A DNA stretch of 64,000 nucleotides from Actinomadura sp. NAK00032 (GCF_013364275.1 NZ_CP054932.1:2852001-2916000), one strand, 5' to 3'; counted from the first letter of the stretch, positions 9,125-18,206 are shown. The notes: a model not told the origin generated them from the letters alone. Program-made: numbers and translations.

Positions 9125-10240
9125 ATGGCAGCGAACGACCGGGAGAAGGCTCTCGAGACCGCACTCGCCCAGATCGAGCGGCAGTTCGGCAAGGGGTCGG
9201 TCATGCGGATGGGCGAGGAGGCCCGGGCGCCCGTCGAGGTGATCCCGACCGGCGCGATCTCCCTCGACATCGCGCTCGGCATCGGCGGCCTGCCCCGCGG
9301 CCGCGTCGTCGAGGTGTACGGCCCCGAGGGCTCCGGCAAGACCTCCATCGCGCTGCACGCCGTGGCGAGCGTGCAGAAGCAGGGCGGCATCGCCGCGTTC
9401 GTCGACGCCGAGCACGCGCTCGACCCCGAGTACGCCGCCAAGCTCGGCGTCGACATCGACGCCCTGCTGGTCTCCCAGCCCGACACCGGCGAGCAGGCCC
9501 TGGAGATCACCGACATGCTGATCCGCTCCGGCGCGATCGACATCGTCGTCATCGACTCCGTCGCCGCGCTCGTCCCCCGCGCCGAGATCGAGGGCGAGAT
9601 GGGCGACAGCCACGTCGGCCTCCAGGCCCGCCTCATGTCGCAGGCGCTGCGCAAGCTCACCGGCGCGATCAACCAGACCAAGACCACCGCCATCTTCATC
9701 AACCAGCTCCGCGAGAAGGTCGGCGTCATGTTCGGCTCGCCCGAGACGACGACCGGCGGCCGGGCGCTGAAGTTCTACGCCTCGGTCCGCCTCGACGTCC
9801 GCCGCATCGAGACCCTGAAGGACGGCACCGAGGCGGTCGGCAACCGCGTCCGCGTCAAGGTCGTCAAGAACAAGATGGCCCCGCCGTTCCGCGTCGCCGA
9901 CTTCGACCTCCTCTACGGCTTCGGCATCAGCCGCGAGGGCGGCCTGATCGACCTCGGCGTGGAGCACGGCTTCGTCCGCAAGTCCGGCGCCTGGTACACC
10001 TACGACGGCGACCAGCTCGGCCAGGGCAAGGAGAACGCCCGCAACTTCCTCAAGGCCAACCCCGACCTGGCCGACGGCATCGAGAAGAAGATCAAGGAGA
10101 AGCTGGGCATCGGCCCGAAGGTCGACAAGGAGGCCGAGCCCGCGGCGGCCCCGGGCGCCCCCGCTCCCGCACCCGCGCCGGCCGTCAAGACCACGGCCGC
10201 GAAGAAGACCGCGAAGGCCGCCAAGACGGGTGATTCCTGA
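9125..10240 (+). CDS. recA: recombinase RecA
   Basis: A 371-residue RecA. Walker A GPEGSGKT lies at 66-73, followed by the core [12 protein letters not shown], the Walker B strand [18 protein letters not shown], the L2 loop region [29 protein letters not shown], and a C-terminal tail rich in Ala, Pro and Lys. RecA forms the filament on single-stranded DNA that drives strand exchange and LexA self-cleavage. No intein is present. The gene has an upstream SOS box, ends inside a hairpin at its stop codon, and is followed by recX. Confidence 0.99.
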   Translation: MAANDREKALETALAQIERQFGKGSVMRMGEEARAPVEVIPTGAISLDIALGIGGLPRGRVVEVYGPEGSGKTSIALHAVASVQKQGGIAAFVDAEHALDPEYAAKLGVDIDALLVSQPDTGEQALEITDMLIRSGAIDIVVIDSVAALVPRAEIEGEMGDSHVGLQARLMSQALRKLTGAINQTKTTAIFINQLREKVGVMFGSPETTTGGRALKFYASVRLDVRRIETLKDGTEAVGNRVRVKVVKNKMAPPFRVADFDLLYGFGISREGGLIDLGVEHGFVRKSGAWYTYDGDQLGQGKENARNFLKANPDLADGIEKKIKEKLGIGPKVDKEAEPAAAPGAPAPAPAPAVKTTAAKKTAKAAKTGDS

Positions 10241-10281
10241 CAAGGAATCCCCTGATATGGGTGACTCTTGACGAAGAGTAA
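10229..10281 (+). repeat. two tandem look-alike hairpins at the recA stop
   Basis: Two stem-loops share the frame GGGTGA....GAC....: GATTCCT-GACA-AGGAATC (10232-10249) and ACTCTT-GACG-AAGAGT (10264-10279). Each begins just after GGGTGA and has a GAC(A/G) loop. The stem bases differ between copies yet pairing is kept on both sides. The first hairpin contains the recA stop codon TGA. They may act in transcript termination, processing or recX control. Confidence 0.65.
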
Positions 10282-10315
10282 GCGATGATCTCCTATGCAG
10301 GGCGGCGGCGCCTTA

Positions 10316-10341
10316 CCGGGCCCCGCACGACCGGGGCCCGG
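10316..10341 (+). terminator. GC-rich hairpin between recA and recX
   Basis: CCGGGCCCCG (10316-10325) pairs perfectly with CGGGGCCCGG (10332-10341) across a 6-base loop. There is no T tract, so it would be an actinobacterial-style hairpin terminator or attenuator. It lies 51 bp before recX and could lower recX expression relative to recA, as is known for recA-recX in other bacteria. Confidence 0.6.
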
Positions 10342-10391
10342 ACCTTCCCCGATGGCGCCGCCGCTCCCACGGCGGTCACCGAGCGCGGCCG

Positions 10392-10928
10392 GTGAGCGCG
10401 TCCCGGCGCGCCACCGGAGACGGCGATCCGGAGGCCAGGGCACGCGAGGTGTGCCTGCGCCTGCTCTCGGCGTCCCCGCGCACCCGCGCCCAACTCGCCG
10501 AGGCGCTCCGCCGCAAGGACGTCCCCGACGACGTCGCCGACCGGGTCCTCGCGCGCTTCACCGACGTCGGCCTGATCGACGACGAGGCGTTCGCGCAGGC
10601 CTGGGTCCAGTCCCGGCACACCGGCCGCGGCCTGGCCAAACGCGCCCTGGCCGCCGAACTCCGCCGGCGCGGCGTCGCCGCCGACACCGTCAACGAGGCC
10701 GTCGAGACCCTCGACCCGGCCCGGGAGGAGGAGACCGCCCGGGCCCTGGTCGACCGCAGGCTGCCCGGCACCCGCGGCGCCGACCCCGCCAAGCGCATGC
10801 GCCGCCTCGTCGGCATGCTCGCCCGCAAGGGCTACCCGCCCGGCCTCTGCTACCGGGTGGTCAAGGAGGCCCTGGCCGACGAGGGCGCCGACCTCGAGAC
10901 CCTCCCCGACCCCACCCCCGACGACTGA
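10392..10928 (+). CDS. recX: regulatory protein RecX
   Basis: A 178-residue RecX with the repeated three-helix layout: CLRLLSASPRTRAQLAEAL, then RFTDVGLIDDEAFAQAWV and GLAKRALAAELRRRGV, and a C-terminal RLVGMLARKGYP. RecX binds the groove of RecA filaments and limits RecA activity. It starts with GTG 151 bp after recA; the intervening DNA carries three hairpins. The position directly behind recA confirms the call. Confidence 0.95.
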   Translation: MSASRRATGDGDPEARAREVCLRLLSASPRTRAQLAEALRRKDVPDDVADRVLARFTDVGLIDDEAFAQAWVQSRHTGRGLAKRALAAELRRRGVAADTVNEAVETLDPAREEETARALVDRRLPGTRGADPAKRMRRLVGMLARKGYPPGLCYRVVKEALADEGADLETLPDPTPDD

Positions 10929-11512
10929 CCGCCCGCTCCGCCACGAGGGCGCCTGCCTGAACCTGTCCGGCTGCTCGACGCAGCCGCGGTCGGTGGGCAT
11001 GACCGCGGTGTCGCGGCGGAGCGCGAGCCCGTGGCGGTGAACGGGCACGCGTTCGCCGGCGGCTCGATGAGGGACGGCTCGGCGGAGGCCGGTGGGGGGC
11101 GACACGCCGGGTCGGAGAGCGGGTGACTGGGGCGTGCCGCCGTCCTGACTCTGACCGGGTGCCTTCCGGGCAGGTGGGGAGGGGTGCGGGCGGTCAGGGG
11201 CGGCGGTAAGGAAGGACTCACGCTGACGTTCGGTTAGTCCGGAATGCCCCTCGTTTGCTTGCTCATTACCTCCATGCCGCTTACCGTTACGGCAGTGAGG
11301 AGTTACTCCGCGTCTCGCGGATTGCCATACGACCGAGCACGTTCCAGCAGCTGAGAGGCATACAGGACACGTTCGTCGACCGGATACGGCCGAGTCATCG
11401 AGGGCGCGCCGCGTGCGGCCCGATGACGTCGTGCGTCCGCGCGCGCGAGTAAATCCTCGCTAGGCAGGGTCCCGAAGTCCGGACGGGCCCGCGGCGAGGA
11501 AGGATCTGCCTC
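10929..11512. other. 584-bp gap between recX and rny
   Basis: No convincing gene. The first ~290 bp are GC-rich with no supported frame. From about 11220 the base composition drops in GC, likely marking the rny promoter and leader. Within it are two short palindromes centred 16 bp apart on GTTAC, CCGTTACGG (11284-11292) and GGAGTTACTCC (11299-11309). A 31-codon minus-strand frame (11398-11303) exists but has only about 61% GC at third positions and no ribosome site, so it is not called. A weak stem TCATCG/CGATGA lies at 11395-11424. Confidence 0.5.
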
Positions 11513-13096
11513 ATGGAGAGCGTCCTGCTGGGTGCAGCGCTGCTGGTGACCCTGGTCGCTCTCGTCATCGCGATCCTGTGGCGTCCCGGCATGCCCGGCA
11601 GAGCCGCGGCGGAGATCGCCCGGGCGCAGAGCGAGGCCGACGAGATCCGGTCGAAGGCCGAGCGGGACGCGCAGGAGACGCAGCGGGACGCCCTGGAGCA
11701 GGCCGAGCGCGACACGCAGCGGATCACCGCCGAGGCCCGCGCGGAGGCCGAGCGGGAGGGCCGCGCCCTCAAGGACGACCTGCGGGCCGTCCGCGAGGAC
11801 CTGGAGCGCCGGGAGGCCCGGCTCGCCGAGCGCGAGCAGCGGCTGGACGCCGAGATGCGCCGCCTGGAGGAGTGGCAGGGCCGGCTCACCGAGGCCCGCC
11901 AGGCGCTCGACGCCCGCAAGGAGGAACTGGCCGGCGTCGCCGAGGAGCGCCGCAAGGTGCTGGAGCAGGCCGCCGGGCTCACCACCGGGCAGGCCAAGGC
12001 CGAACTCGTCGCGGCGATCGAGAACCAGGCCAAGCGGGAGTCCATCCCCATCGTCCGCGAGATCGAGAACACCGCGCGGACCGAGGGCGAGAAGCGCGCC
12101 CGCAAGATCGTGACGCTGGCGATCCAGCGGGTCGCGAGCGAGCAGACGGCCGAGTCGGTCGTGTCGGTGCTGCACCTGCCGAGCGACGAGATGAAGGGCC
12201 GCATCATCGGCCGGGAGGGCCGCAACATCCGGGCGTTCGAGACGACGACCGGGGTCAACCTCATCATCGACGACACGCCGGAGGCGGTGCTGCTGAGCTG
12301 CTTCGACCCCGTGCGCCGCGAGGTCGGGCGGCTGACGCTGGAGAAGCTCGTGCTGGACGGGCGCATCCACCCGCAGCGCATCGAGGAGATCTACGAGCGC
12401 AGCAGGAGCGACGTGGAGCAGCTGTGCGTCCGGGCCGGCGAGGACGCCCTGGTCGAGGTCGGCATCGCCGACATGCACCCGGAGCTGATCGCGCTGCTCG
12501 GCCAGCTGCGGTACCGCACGTCCTACGGGCAGAACGTGCTGAAGCACCTGATCGAGTCCGCGCACATCGCCGGGGTCATGGCGAGCGAGCTGCGCCTCCC
12601 GGTGGAGATCGCCAAGCGGTGCACGCTGCTGCACGACATCGGCAAGGCGCTCACCCACGAGGTGGAGGGCAGCCACGCGCTGATCGGCGCCGAGATCGCG
12701 CGCCGGTACGGCGAGCACGAGGACGTCGTCCACGCGATCGAGGCCCACCACAACGAGGTCGAGGTCCGCACGGTGGAGGCCGTCCTGACCCAGGCCGCGG
12801 ACGCGGTGAGCGGCAGCCGCCCGGGGGCGCGCCGCGAGTCGCTGGAGGCCTACGTCAAGCGGCTGGAGCGGCTGGAGCAGATCGCCCGCGAGAAGCACGA
12901 GGGCGTGGAGAAGGTCTTCGCGATGCAGGCCGGCCGCGAGATCCGCGTGATGGTCAAGCCGGACACCGTCGACGACATCCAGGCGCAGGTCATCGCCCGC
13001 GACATCGCCAAGCAGGTCGAGGACGAGCTGACCTACCCGGGCCAGATCCGCGTCACCGTGGTCCGCGAGTCCCGCGCCATCGAGTTCGCCCGCTGA
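11513..13096 (+). CDS. rny: ribonuclease Y
   Basis: A 527-residue RNase Y. It has an N-terminal membrane helix (about 3-22), a long charged coiled coil (about 30-155), a KH domain with GRIIGREGRNIR at 229-240, and an HD domain with the metal-binding HD pair in LLHDIGKA (374-375) and AHHNEVE downstream. It is a membrane-tethered endoribonuclease that starts mRNA decay. The ATG follows GGAAGGATCTGCCTC. Length and domain order are normal for the family. Confidence 0.97.
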   Translation: MESVLLGAALLVTLVALVIAILWRPGMPGRAAAEIARAQSEADEIRSKAERDAQETQRDALEQAERDTQRITAEARAEAEREGRALKDDLRAVREDLERREARLAEREQRLDAEMRRLEEWQGRLTEARQALDARKEELAGVAEERRKVLEQAAGLTTGQAKAELVAAIENQAKRESIPIVREIENTARTEGEKRARKIVTLAIQRVASEQTAESVVSVLHLPSDEMKGRIIGREGRNIRAFETTTGVNLIIDDTPEAVLLSCFDPVRREVGRLTLEKLVLDGRIHPQRIEEIYERSRSDVEQLCVRAGEDALVEVGIADMHPELIALLGQLRYRTSYGQNVLKHLIESAHIAGVMASELRLPVEIAKRCTLLHDIGKALTHEVEGSHALIGAEIARRYGEHEDVVHAIEAHHNEVEVRTVEAVLTQAADAVSGSRPGARRESLEAYVKRLERLEQIAREKHEGVEKVFAMQAGREIRVMVKPDTVDDIQAQVIARDIAKQVEDELTYPGQIRVTVVRESRAIEFAR

Positions 13097-13274
13097 CCCG
13101 GCGTCGCCGACCCGCCGGGCAGGTCTTCCCCGGCCGGGCGCCATGGCGGGGCTCCCCGCCGGCGAGCGCCGTCATCGCCAGCGCCTTCCCGACCCGAGCG
13201 GTGACCGCGTCCAGCCGGAGAACAGCGAGCACGTGGTCCCGCCCGGGAGCCGGTCCTACGTCGTGGCGTGGCGG

Positions 13275-15314
13275 TCAGCCCGCGGTGAGGTTGATGGGCT
13301 CCACGCCGCGGGGCTCGAAGCCGAGGGTCTGCCCGTAGAAGGCGAGCTCGGCCTCCAGGCTGCGGATGACCGTGGCGGCCTTGCGGAAGCCGTGGGACTC
13401 GCCCTCGAACGTGAGGTAGGCGTGCGGCGTCTTCTTCTCGCGCAGCGCCAGCGCGAACCGCTCGGACTGGTCCGGCGGCACCACCGGGTCGTTGAGGCCC
13501 TGCAGGAGCAGGACGGGGCAGGCGGTCTTGTCGGCGTGCCCGAGCGGTGAGCGCTCCTCGTAGGCGCGCTCGAAGCCGGGCAGGGGGCCGATGAGGCCGA
13601 ACAGGTAGTGCGACTCGAAGTCGTGGGTGGCCTCGGCGAAGCTCTGCAGGTCGCTGATGCCGAAGTAGGACGTCGCGGCCTTGAACACGTCGGTCTGCGT
13701 GATCGCCGCCAGCGTCGTCCAGCCGCCCGCGGAGCCGCCCCGGATGGCCAGACGTGCGGGGTCGGCTATTCCGCCGTCTACGAGCGCCTGGGCCGCGGCT
13801 ACGGCGTCCTCTACGTCGACCACGCCCCACTGGCGGCGCAGCCGTTCGCGGTAGGCGCGGCCGTAGCCGCTGGATCCGCCGTAGTTGACGTCGATGACGC
13901 CGATGCCGCGGCTGGTGAAGTAGGCGCGCTCCAGGTCGAGCACCTTGGTGACCCGGCCGGTGGGCCCGCCGTGCACGAACACGACGTACGGCGGCAGCTC
14001 GCCCTCGGGCGCGGCGGCCTCCGGGTTGGTCGGCGGGAACACGTAGGCGTGGACGGGACGCCCGAACGGCCCCTCCAGGCGCTCGGCGCGCGGCTTCGAC
14101 AGGTACGCGACGTCCGGCAGCTCGGCCAGCTCGCGGCGCAGCCCCTCCACGCGCCCGGTCGTGGTGTCGACGCGGACGACGGACGGCGGCAGGTCGGGGC
14201 CGCCGGCGATGCCGACGATCGTCGTCCCGTCCGCGGACAGCTCGGTCGCCCAGTGCTCGTAGGGGACCTCCAGATCGACGAGGTCGAGCGTCTCGGGGTC
14301 GTAGACGCCGAGGCGCATGTCGCCCTCGCCGTGCAGGACGGCGAGGCGCCCGTCGCCCAGCAGCGCGTACGGCATCCCGCCGAGCTGCCACAGCGGGGCG
14401 GCGAACTCCTCCTCGGCCGGGTAGAGGGCCTGCGGGGACTCGCCGTGCAGGCCGACCTGGTAGATGTTCCACCAGCCGGGCCAGTCGGAGATGACGTACA
14501 GGGACTCGTCGTCGCGCCACAGCGGCGCCAGGGCCGACTCCTTGAGGCCGCCCTTGACGGTGCGGGGCGCGACCGTACGACCGTCCTCCAGCGCAGCCAC
14601 GCGCACCTCGGTGCCGTCCCAGGGCATGCGGGGGTGGTTCCACTGCACCCACGCGAGGTGCCCGCCGCCCGGCGACGGGACGGGGTTGGCGTAGAACTGC
14701 GCCCCGGTGACCAGCTCGCGGATGGCGCCCGCGTCGCCGGCGGCGCGGCCGTCCAGCGGCACGGCGACGATGGCCCGCCTGATGCCCGTGGTGGCGGGCT
14801 CCTCCGCCGGCGGCGCCTCGCCCTCCTCGCCTTCGGCGGCGGGGGCGGGTTCCGCCGCAGGCGCGGCTATGTGGCCCTCGCAGACGCACCAGATCTCCGT
14901 CCCGTCCGGGGACAGGACGAGGTCGGCGTAGCGCAGCCCCGCCGGGACGGCCGGCTCCGGCGTCAGCGGGTAGGGCTTGGGGTCGCCCTCGTCGAGCCGG
15001 TGGAGCCGCTGGTCGTCGTAGTTGGCGAAGACGATCGACCAGCCCTGCCCGGTGCGGATCGGCAGGTACGACCGTCCCCCGTACTCGTGGACGCGGGTAC
15101 GGGCGTTCCACGGCGCCTGCAGCAGCTCCGTGCGGTGCCCGCCCTTGAGATGGATGACCGTGGCCCGTCCGTCCTCCTCGGGGCGGGTCTCCTGCCACCA
15201 GACGTCATCGCCCGCGACGGTGGGGAAACTGAGGCGCAGCCGGGCGCGGGCGACATCGGCCGCGGAGATGGGGGAGGGCCAGGAGCCGTAGGGGAGGGTC
15301 GCACGAGCGGTCAT
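13275..15314 (-). CDS. S9 family peptidase (prolyl oligopeptidase-like)
   Basis: A 679-residue protein with an N-terminal beta-propeller-like region (several YADLVLSPDGTEIW-type strands) and a C-terminal alpha/beta hydrolase. Catalytic residues are visible: Ser528 in GGSAGG, Asp609 in GLNDPVVPP and His641 in GESHGF. There is no signal peptide, so it is probably a cytoplasmic serine peptidase or aminoacyl-peptidase cutting short peptides. A short acidic Ala/Glu/Pro-rich insert (about residues 155-175) sits in the propeller. The upstream ribosome site is weak. It is tail-to-tail with rny. Confidence 0.9.
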   Translation of the reverse strand: MTARATLPYGSWPSPISAADVARARLRLSFPTVAGDDVWWQETRPEEDGRATVIHLKGGHRTELLQAPWNARTRVHEYGGRSYLPIRTGQGWSIVFANYDDQRLHRLDEGDPKPYPLTPEPAVPAGLRYADLVLSPDGTEIWCVCEGHIAAPAAEPAPAAEGEEGEAPPAEEPATTGIRRAIVAVPLDGRAAGDAGAIRELVTGAQFYANPVPSPGGGHLAWVQWNHPRMPWDGTEVRVAALEDGRTVAPRTVKGGLKESALAPLWRDDESLYVISDWPGWWNIYQVGLHGESPQALYPAEEEFAAPLWQLGGMPYALLGDGRLAVLHGEGDMRLGVYDPETLDLVDLEVPYEHWATELSADGTTIVGIAGGPDLPPSVVRVDTTTGRVEGLRRELAELPDVAYLSKPRAERLEGPFGRPVHAYVFPPTNPEAAAPEGELPPYVVFVHGGPTGRVTKVLDLERAYFTSRGIGVIDVNYGGSSGYGRAYRERLRRQWGVVDVEDAVAAAQALVDGGIADPARLAIRGGSAGGWTTLAAITQTDVFKAATSYFGISDLQSFAEATHDFESHYLFGLIGPLPGFERAYEERSPLGHADKTACPVLLLQGLNDPVVPPDQSERFALALREKKTPHAYLTFEGESHGFRKAATVIRSLEAELAFYGQTLGFEPRGVEPINLTAG

Positions 15315-15430
15315 AACAGGAATCGTCCCGCATACGGGGATCGGTTGGGGCCATGACGCCCCGTTTGACTTCGGAAAGATACAAGGGCGCCACCAGCGGA
15401 CTCACCGGTAACGTGCGCGGGAACGGCGGC

Positions 15431-15461
15431 GGGGGCGCCGCCGGAGACCGGCGGCGCCCCC
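15431..15461 (-). terminator. 13-bp perfect hairpin after the glutamate transporter operon
   Basis: GGGGGCGCCGCCG (15431-15443) pairs without mismatch with CGGCGGCGCCCCC (15449-15461) across a 5-base loop, 21 bp beyond the gluD stop. There is no T run, as is common for actinobacterial terminators. Confidence 0.75.
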
Positions 15462-15481
15462 GCGGCGGGCGACCGTGGAGA

Positions 15482-16474
15482 TCAGGTCGACGGGACGGCC
15501 TGCTCGCCGACCCCGACCCCGGCGACGGGCGGCGCCCCGCCCGTGCCCATGGTCTTGGCCTCGGTCTTGCGGCTGCGGCGGCTGCGCGCCTCCAGCCACG
15601 TCGCCAGCCGGCTCACCGACATGTTGATCGCGATGTAGATGATCGCGACGATGATGCCGGCCTGCAGGACGTTGTTGCTGTAGTTGGCGGGGACCTGGCG
15701 GAAGCCCGCGGACAGCAGTTCGGGGTAGGCGATGATGAACCCGAGCGCGGTGTCCTTGAGCAGGACGACGATCTGGCTCACGATCGCGGGCATCATCACG
15801 GTGATGGCCTGCGGCAGCAGGATCAGCCGCATGACGCCGTTCTTGCGCAGCCCGATCGAGTAGGCGGCCTCGGCCTGGCCCTTCGGGATCGACAGGACGC
15901 CCGCCCGGACGACCTCGGCGAGCACCGAGCCGTTGTACATCGTGAGGCCGAACACGACCGCGGCGAACGCCGGGACCGTGACCACGCCGGCGTTGCTCTC
16001 CACCCCGAAGATCGAGAAGAAGTAGTCCACCGAGACGCGCTGCAGCTGCCCGAACTGGGACTCGGCGATCTCCGGGCTGATCTTGTTCGGGACGAAGAAC
16101 GCCAGGAAGATCAGGATCAGCAGCGGGATGCCGCGGAAGAACTCCACCACCACGCCCGCGGGAACGCGGATCCACCAGTGGTCGGAGAGCCGCGCCAGGC
16201 CGAACACGATGCCGAACAGCAGCGCCAGCACGGTCGCGACGGCGGCCGCCTTCAGCGTGTTCAGCAGCCCGGGGAAGATCAGGTGCCGCCAGACCGTCCA
16301 CTCGGTGAACGGCGTCCAGTACTTCCCGGCGAACTGGTCCTTGGCGGCCAGCCGCCAGATCAGCGCGGCGAGGACGGCGGCGAGCGCCACCGTGACGGCG
16401 ACGCCGAGTGCCCTGTTCCGCGCGCGCGCCCGCGGCCCCGGAATATCGAACAGTACGGTCGCTTCCTTGCTCAT
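15482..16474 (-). CDS. gluD: glutamate ABC transporter permease GluD-like
   Basis: A 330-residue polar amino acid permease with several membrane helices, an N-terminal helix after ~25 residues, and the ABC-ATPase contact loop EAAYSIGLRKNGVMRLILLPQ of the His/Glu/Gln family. A soluble C-terminal tail ends AVPST. It should pair with GluC in the membrane to import glutamate. Its ATG overlaps the gluC stop as ATGA, implying translational coupling. Substrate is inferred from similarity of the whole four-gene set to gluABCD. Confidence 0.9.
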   Translation of the reverse strand: MSKEATVLFDIPGPRARARNRALGVAVTVALAAVLAALIWRLAAKDQFAGKYWTPFTEWTVWRHLIFPGLLNTLKAAAVATVLALLFGIVFGLARLSDHWWIRVPAGVVVEFFRGIPLLILIFLAFFVPNKISPEIAESQFGQLQRVSVDYFFSIFGVESNAGVVTVPAFAAVVFGLTMYNGSVLAEVVRAGVLSIPKGQAEAAYSIGLRKNGVMRLILLPQAITVMMPAIVSQIVVLLKDTALGFIIAYPELLSAGFRQVPANYSNNVLQAGIIVAIIYIAINMSVSRLATWLEARSRRSRKTEAKTMGTGGAPPVAGVGVGEQAVPST

Positions 16475-17154
16475 CGGGCCACCGCCATCCGCTTGGCCAG
16501 CCAGCCGAAGAAGTATCCGGTGGGCAAGGTGAGGATCAGGAAGCCGACGGCCACGCCGAGGAACAGCGGGATGACGCCGTTCGCGAACGTGGGCTTGTCG
16601 ACGATCGTCTTGGTGACCAGCGCGACCTCGGCGTAGCTCGCCGCCGCGGCGACCGTGGTGTTCTTGATCATCGCGATGAAGACGCTGCCCAGCGGCGCGA
16701 TGATCGCGCGGAACGCCTGCGGCAGGATGATCACGCGCAGCGACTGGGTGAAGGTCAGGCCGATCGACCGCGCCGCCTCCGCCTGGCCCAGCGGGACCGT
16801 GTTGATCCCCGACCGGAGCGTCTCGCAGACGAACGCGCCGGTGTAGGCGGACAGGCCGAGGACGGCCCACCAGTAGTAGGTCACCGACGAGGTCGAGGAG
16901 AACTTCAGCGCGAGGATGTCGTTGAGGCCGAGGCTGCACATCAGCAGCACCAGCGTCAGCGGCGTGTTGCGGACGATGCTGACATAGCCCGTGCCGAAGG
17001 CGCGCAGCACCGGGACGGGGGCGACGCGGAAGCTCGCCAGGACCGTGCCGATGATGAGGGAGAGCACCGCCGCGGCGGCCGCCAGGCGGATCGTCGCCCA
17101 GAATCCCTGGAGGATCTCGTCGAAGCTGTCGAAGAACGGGCTGAAGTCAAACAT
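16471..17154 (-). CDS. gluC: glutamate ABC transporter permease GluC-like
   Basis: A 227-residue permease with about five membrane helices and the EAA-type loop EAARSIGLTFTQSLRVIILPQ. It is the smaller partner of the GluC/GluD pair. It lies 143 bp after gluB, a gap filled by a strong hairpin, and overlaps gluD by 4 bp. Confidence 0.92.
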   Translation of the reverse strand: MFDFSPFFDSFDEILQGFWATIRLAAAAAVLSLIIGTVLASFRVAPVPVLRAFGTGYVSIVRNTPLTLVLLMCSLGLNDILALKFSSTSSVTYYWWAVLGLSAYTGAFVCETLRSGINTVPLGQAEAARSIGLTFTQSLRVIILPQAFRAIIAPLGSVFIAMIKNTTVAAAASYAEVALVTKTIVDKPTFANGVIPLFLGVAVGFLILTLPTGYFFGWLAKRMAVAR

Positions 17155-17229
17155 TGCTCAGCTGTTTCATGGCGTTCCAGCGGTGTCGGGCCAGCGGTGT
17201 CGAGCCCGGCCGGCGGGTGTCAGGCCGGA

Positions 17230-17269
17230 CCGGCGCGTCCCCGGGAGCCGCTCCGCGGGGACGCGCCGG
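17230..17269 (-). terminator. intercistronic hairpin between gluB and gluC
   Basis: CCGGCGCGTCCCC (17230-17242) pairs perfectly with GGGGACGCGCCGG (17257-17269); the 14-base loop can form a further GGAG/CTCC stem. It lies directly after the binding-protein gene. Such hairpins often act as attenuators or protect upstream mRNA so that more binding protein than permease is made. Confidence 0.65.
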
Positions 17270-17297
17270 CGCGGCGGGCGTCAGGCGCGGCCCCCGG

Positions 17298-18167
17298 TCA
17301 GGAGCAGCCCTCCATCTGCGGGGCGGTCGTGACGAGCTTCAGCCCGGTGCCGGCGAAGTGCTTCTCCAGCAGGGTCTTGGCGGTGCCGTCGGAGTACATC
17401 TCCGTGATGGCCTTGTTGACGGCCTCGCAGGTCTCGGTGTCGCCCTTCTTGATGCCGACGCCGTACTTCTCGTCGGTGAAGGGGTCGTTGATGACCTTGA
17501 AGGAGCCCTTCTGCTGGTTGGCGAACCCGGCCAGGATCAGGTCGTCGGTGCTCACCGCGTCCAGCGCGCCGGACTTCAGCTTGCTCACGCACTCGGAGTA
17601 GCTGCTGGCGTCGACCAGCGTGACGCCCTTGATGTTGAGCTTGCCGTCCGGCGGGCCCTCGGTGATGCGGCGGAACGAGTTCGACCCGGCCGCCTTGCAG
17701 AGCTTCTTGCCCTTGAGGTCGGCGGCCTTCTTGATGTCGGTGTTGTCGGCCTTGACCATCGTGTCCTGGTGCGCGACGTAGTAGGGACCGCCGAAGGTCA
17801 CCTGCTGCTTGCGCGCCTCGGTGATGGAGTAGGTGGCGAAGATCAGGTCGACCTGCCCGCCGCCGATGAACGACTCGCGGTTCGCGGAGGTCGTCTCCTT
17901 GAACGTGATGCCGCTCTCGGGCACGCCCAGCTTCTGCGCGACGTACTTGGCGACGTCCACGTCGAAGCCGTCGTAGGTGCCGTCGGGCTTCTTCAGCCCG
18001 AGCGCCGGCTGGTCGAACTTGATGCCGATGGTCAGCTTCTTGTCGTCCTTGGCCTTCTGGACGACCGTCTTGGCCTCGGTCTTCTCGGTGTCGCTGCCAC
18101 ACGCGCTGAGCGCCAGGGACAGCGCCATCCCCGCCCCGATGAGGGCGCCGAAACGACGTACTCGCAT
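17298..18167 (-). CDS. gluB: glutamate ABC transporter substrate-binding lipoprotein GluB-like
   Basis: A 289-residue binding protein. The signal peptide ends in the lipobox LSAC with Cys23 as lipid-modified residue. The mature part is an SBP family 3 fold: KLTIGIKFDQPALGLKKPDG, DGFDVDVAKYVAQ, and DLIFATYSITEAR are typical of polar amino acid binding proteins. It should capture glutamate outside the membrane and deliver it to GluCD. It follows gluA after 39 bp with the ribosome site AGGTAGGACG. Confidence 0.94.
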   Translation of the reverse strand: MRVRRFGALIGAGMALSLALSACGSDTEKTEAKTVVQKAKDDKKLTIGIKFDQPALGLKKPDGTYDGFDVDVAKYVAQKLGVPESGITFKETTSANRESFIGGGQVDLIFATYSITEARKQQVTFGGPYYVAHQDTMVKADNTDIKKAADLKGKKLCKAAGSNSFRRITEGPPDGKLNIKGVTLVDASSYSECVSKLKSGALDAVSTDDLILAGFANQQKGSFKVINDPFTDEKYGVGIKKGDTETCEAVNKAITEMYSDGTAKTLLEKHFAGTGLKLVTTAPQMEGCS

Positions 18168-18206
18168 TGCTCGTCCTACCTCTGCTCTCTGCCGGAGCCC
18201 CGCGGC

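Noticed and set aside
10293..11105. Minus-strand frame opposite recX
   Set aside because: It is antisense to the well-supported recX gene and has no family motif.
11303..11398. 31-codon minus-strand gene upstream of rny
   Set aside because: The peptide looks natural, but third-position GC is only about 61%, there is no ribosome site, and it lies in a likely promoter/leader region.
15482..16939. Longer GluD starting at 16939
   Set aside because: The extra N-terminus is an out-of-frame reading of gluC; ATG 16474 overlaps the gluC stop and begins a normal permease.
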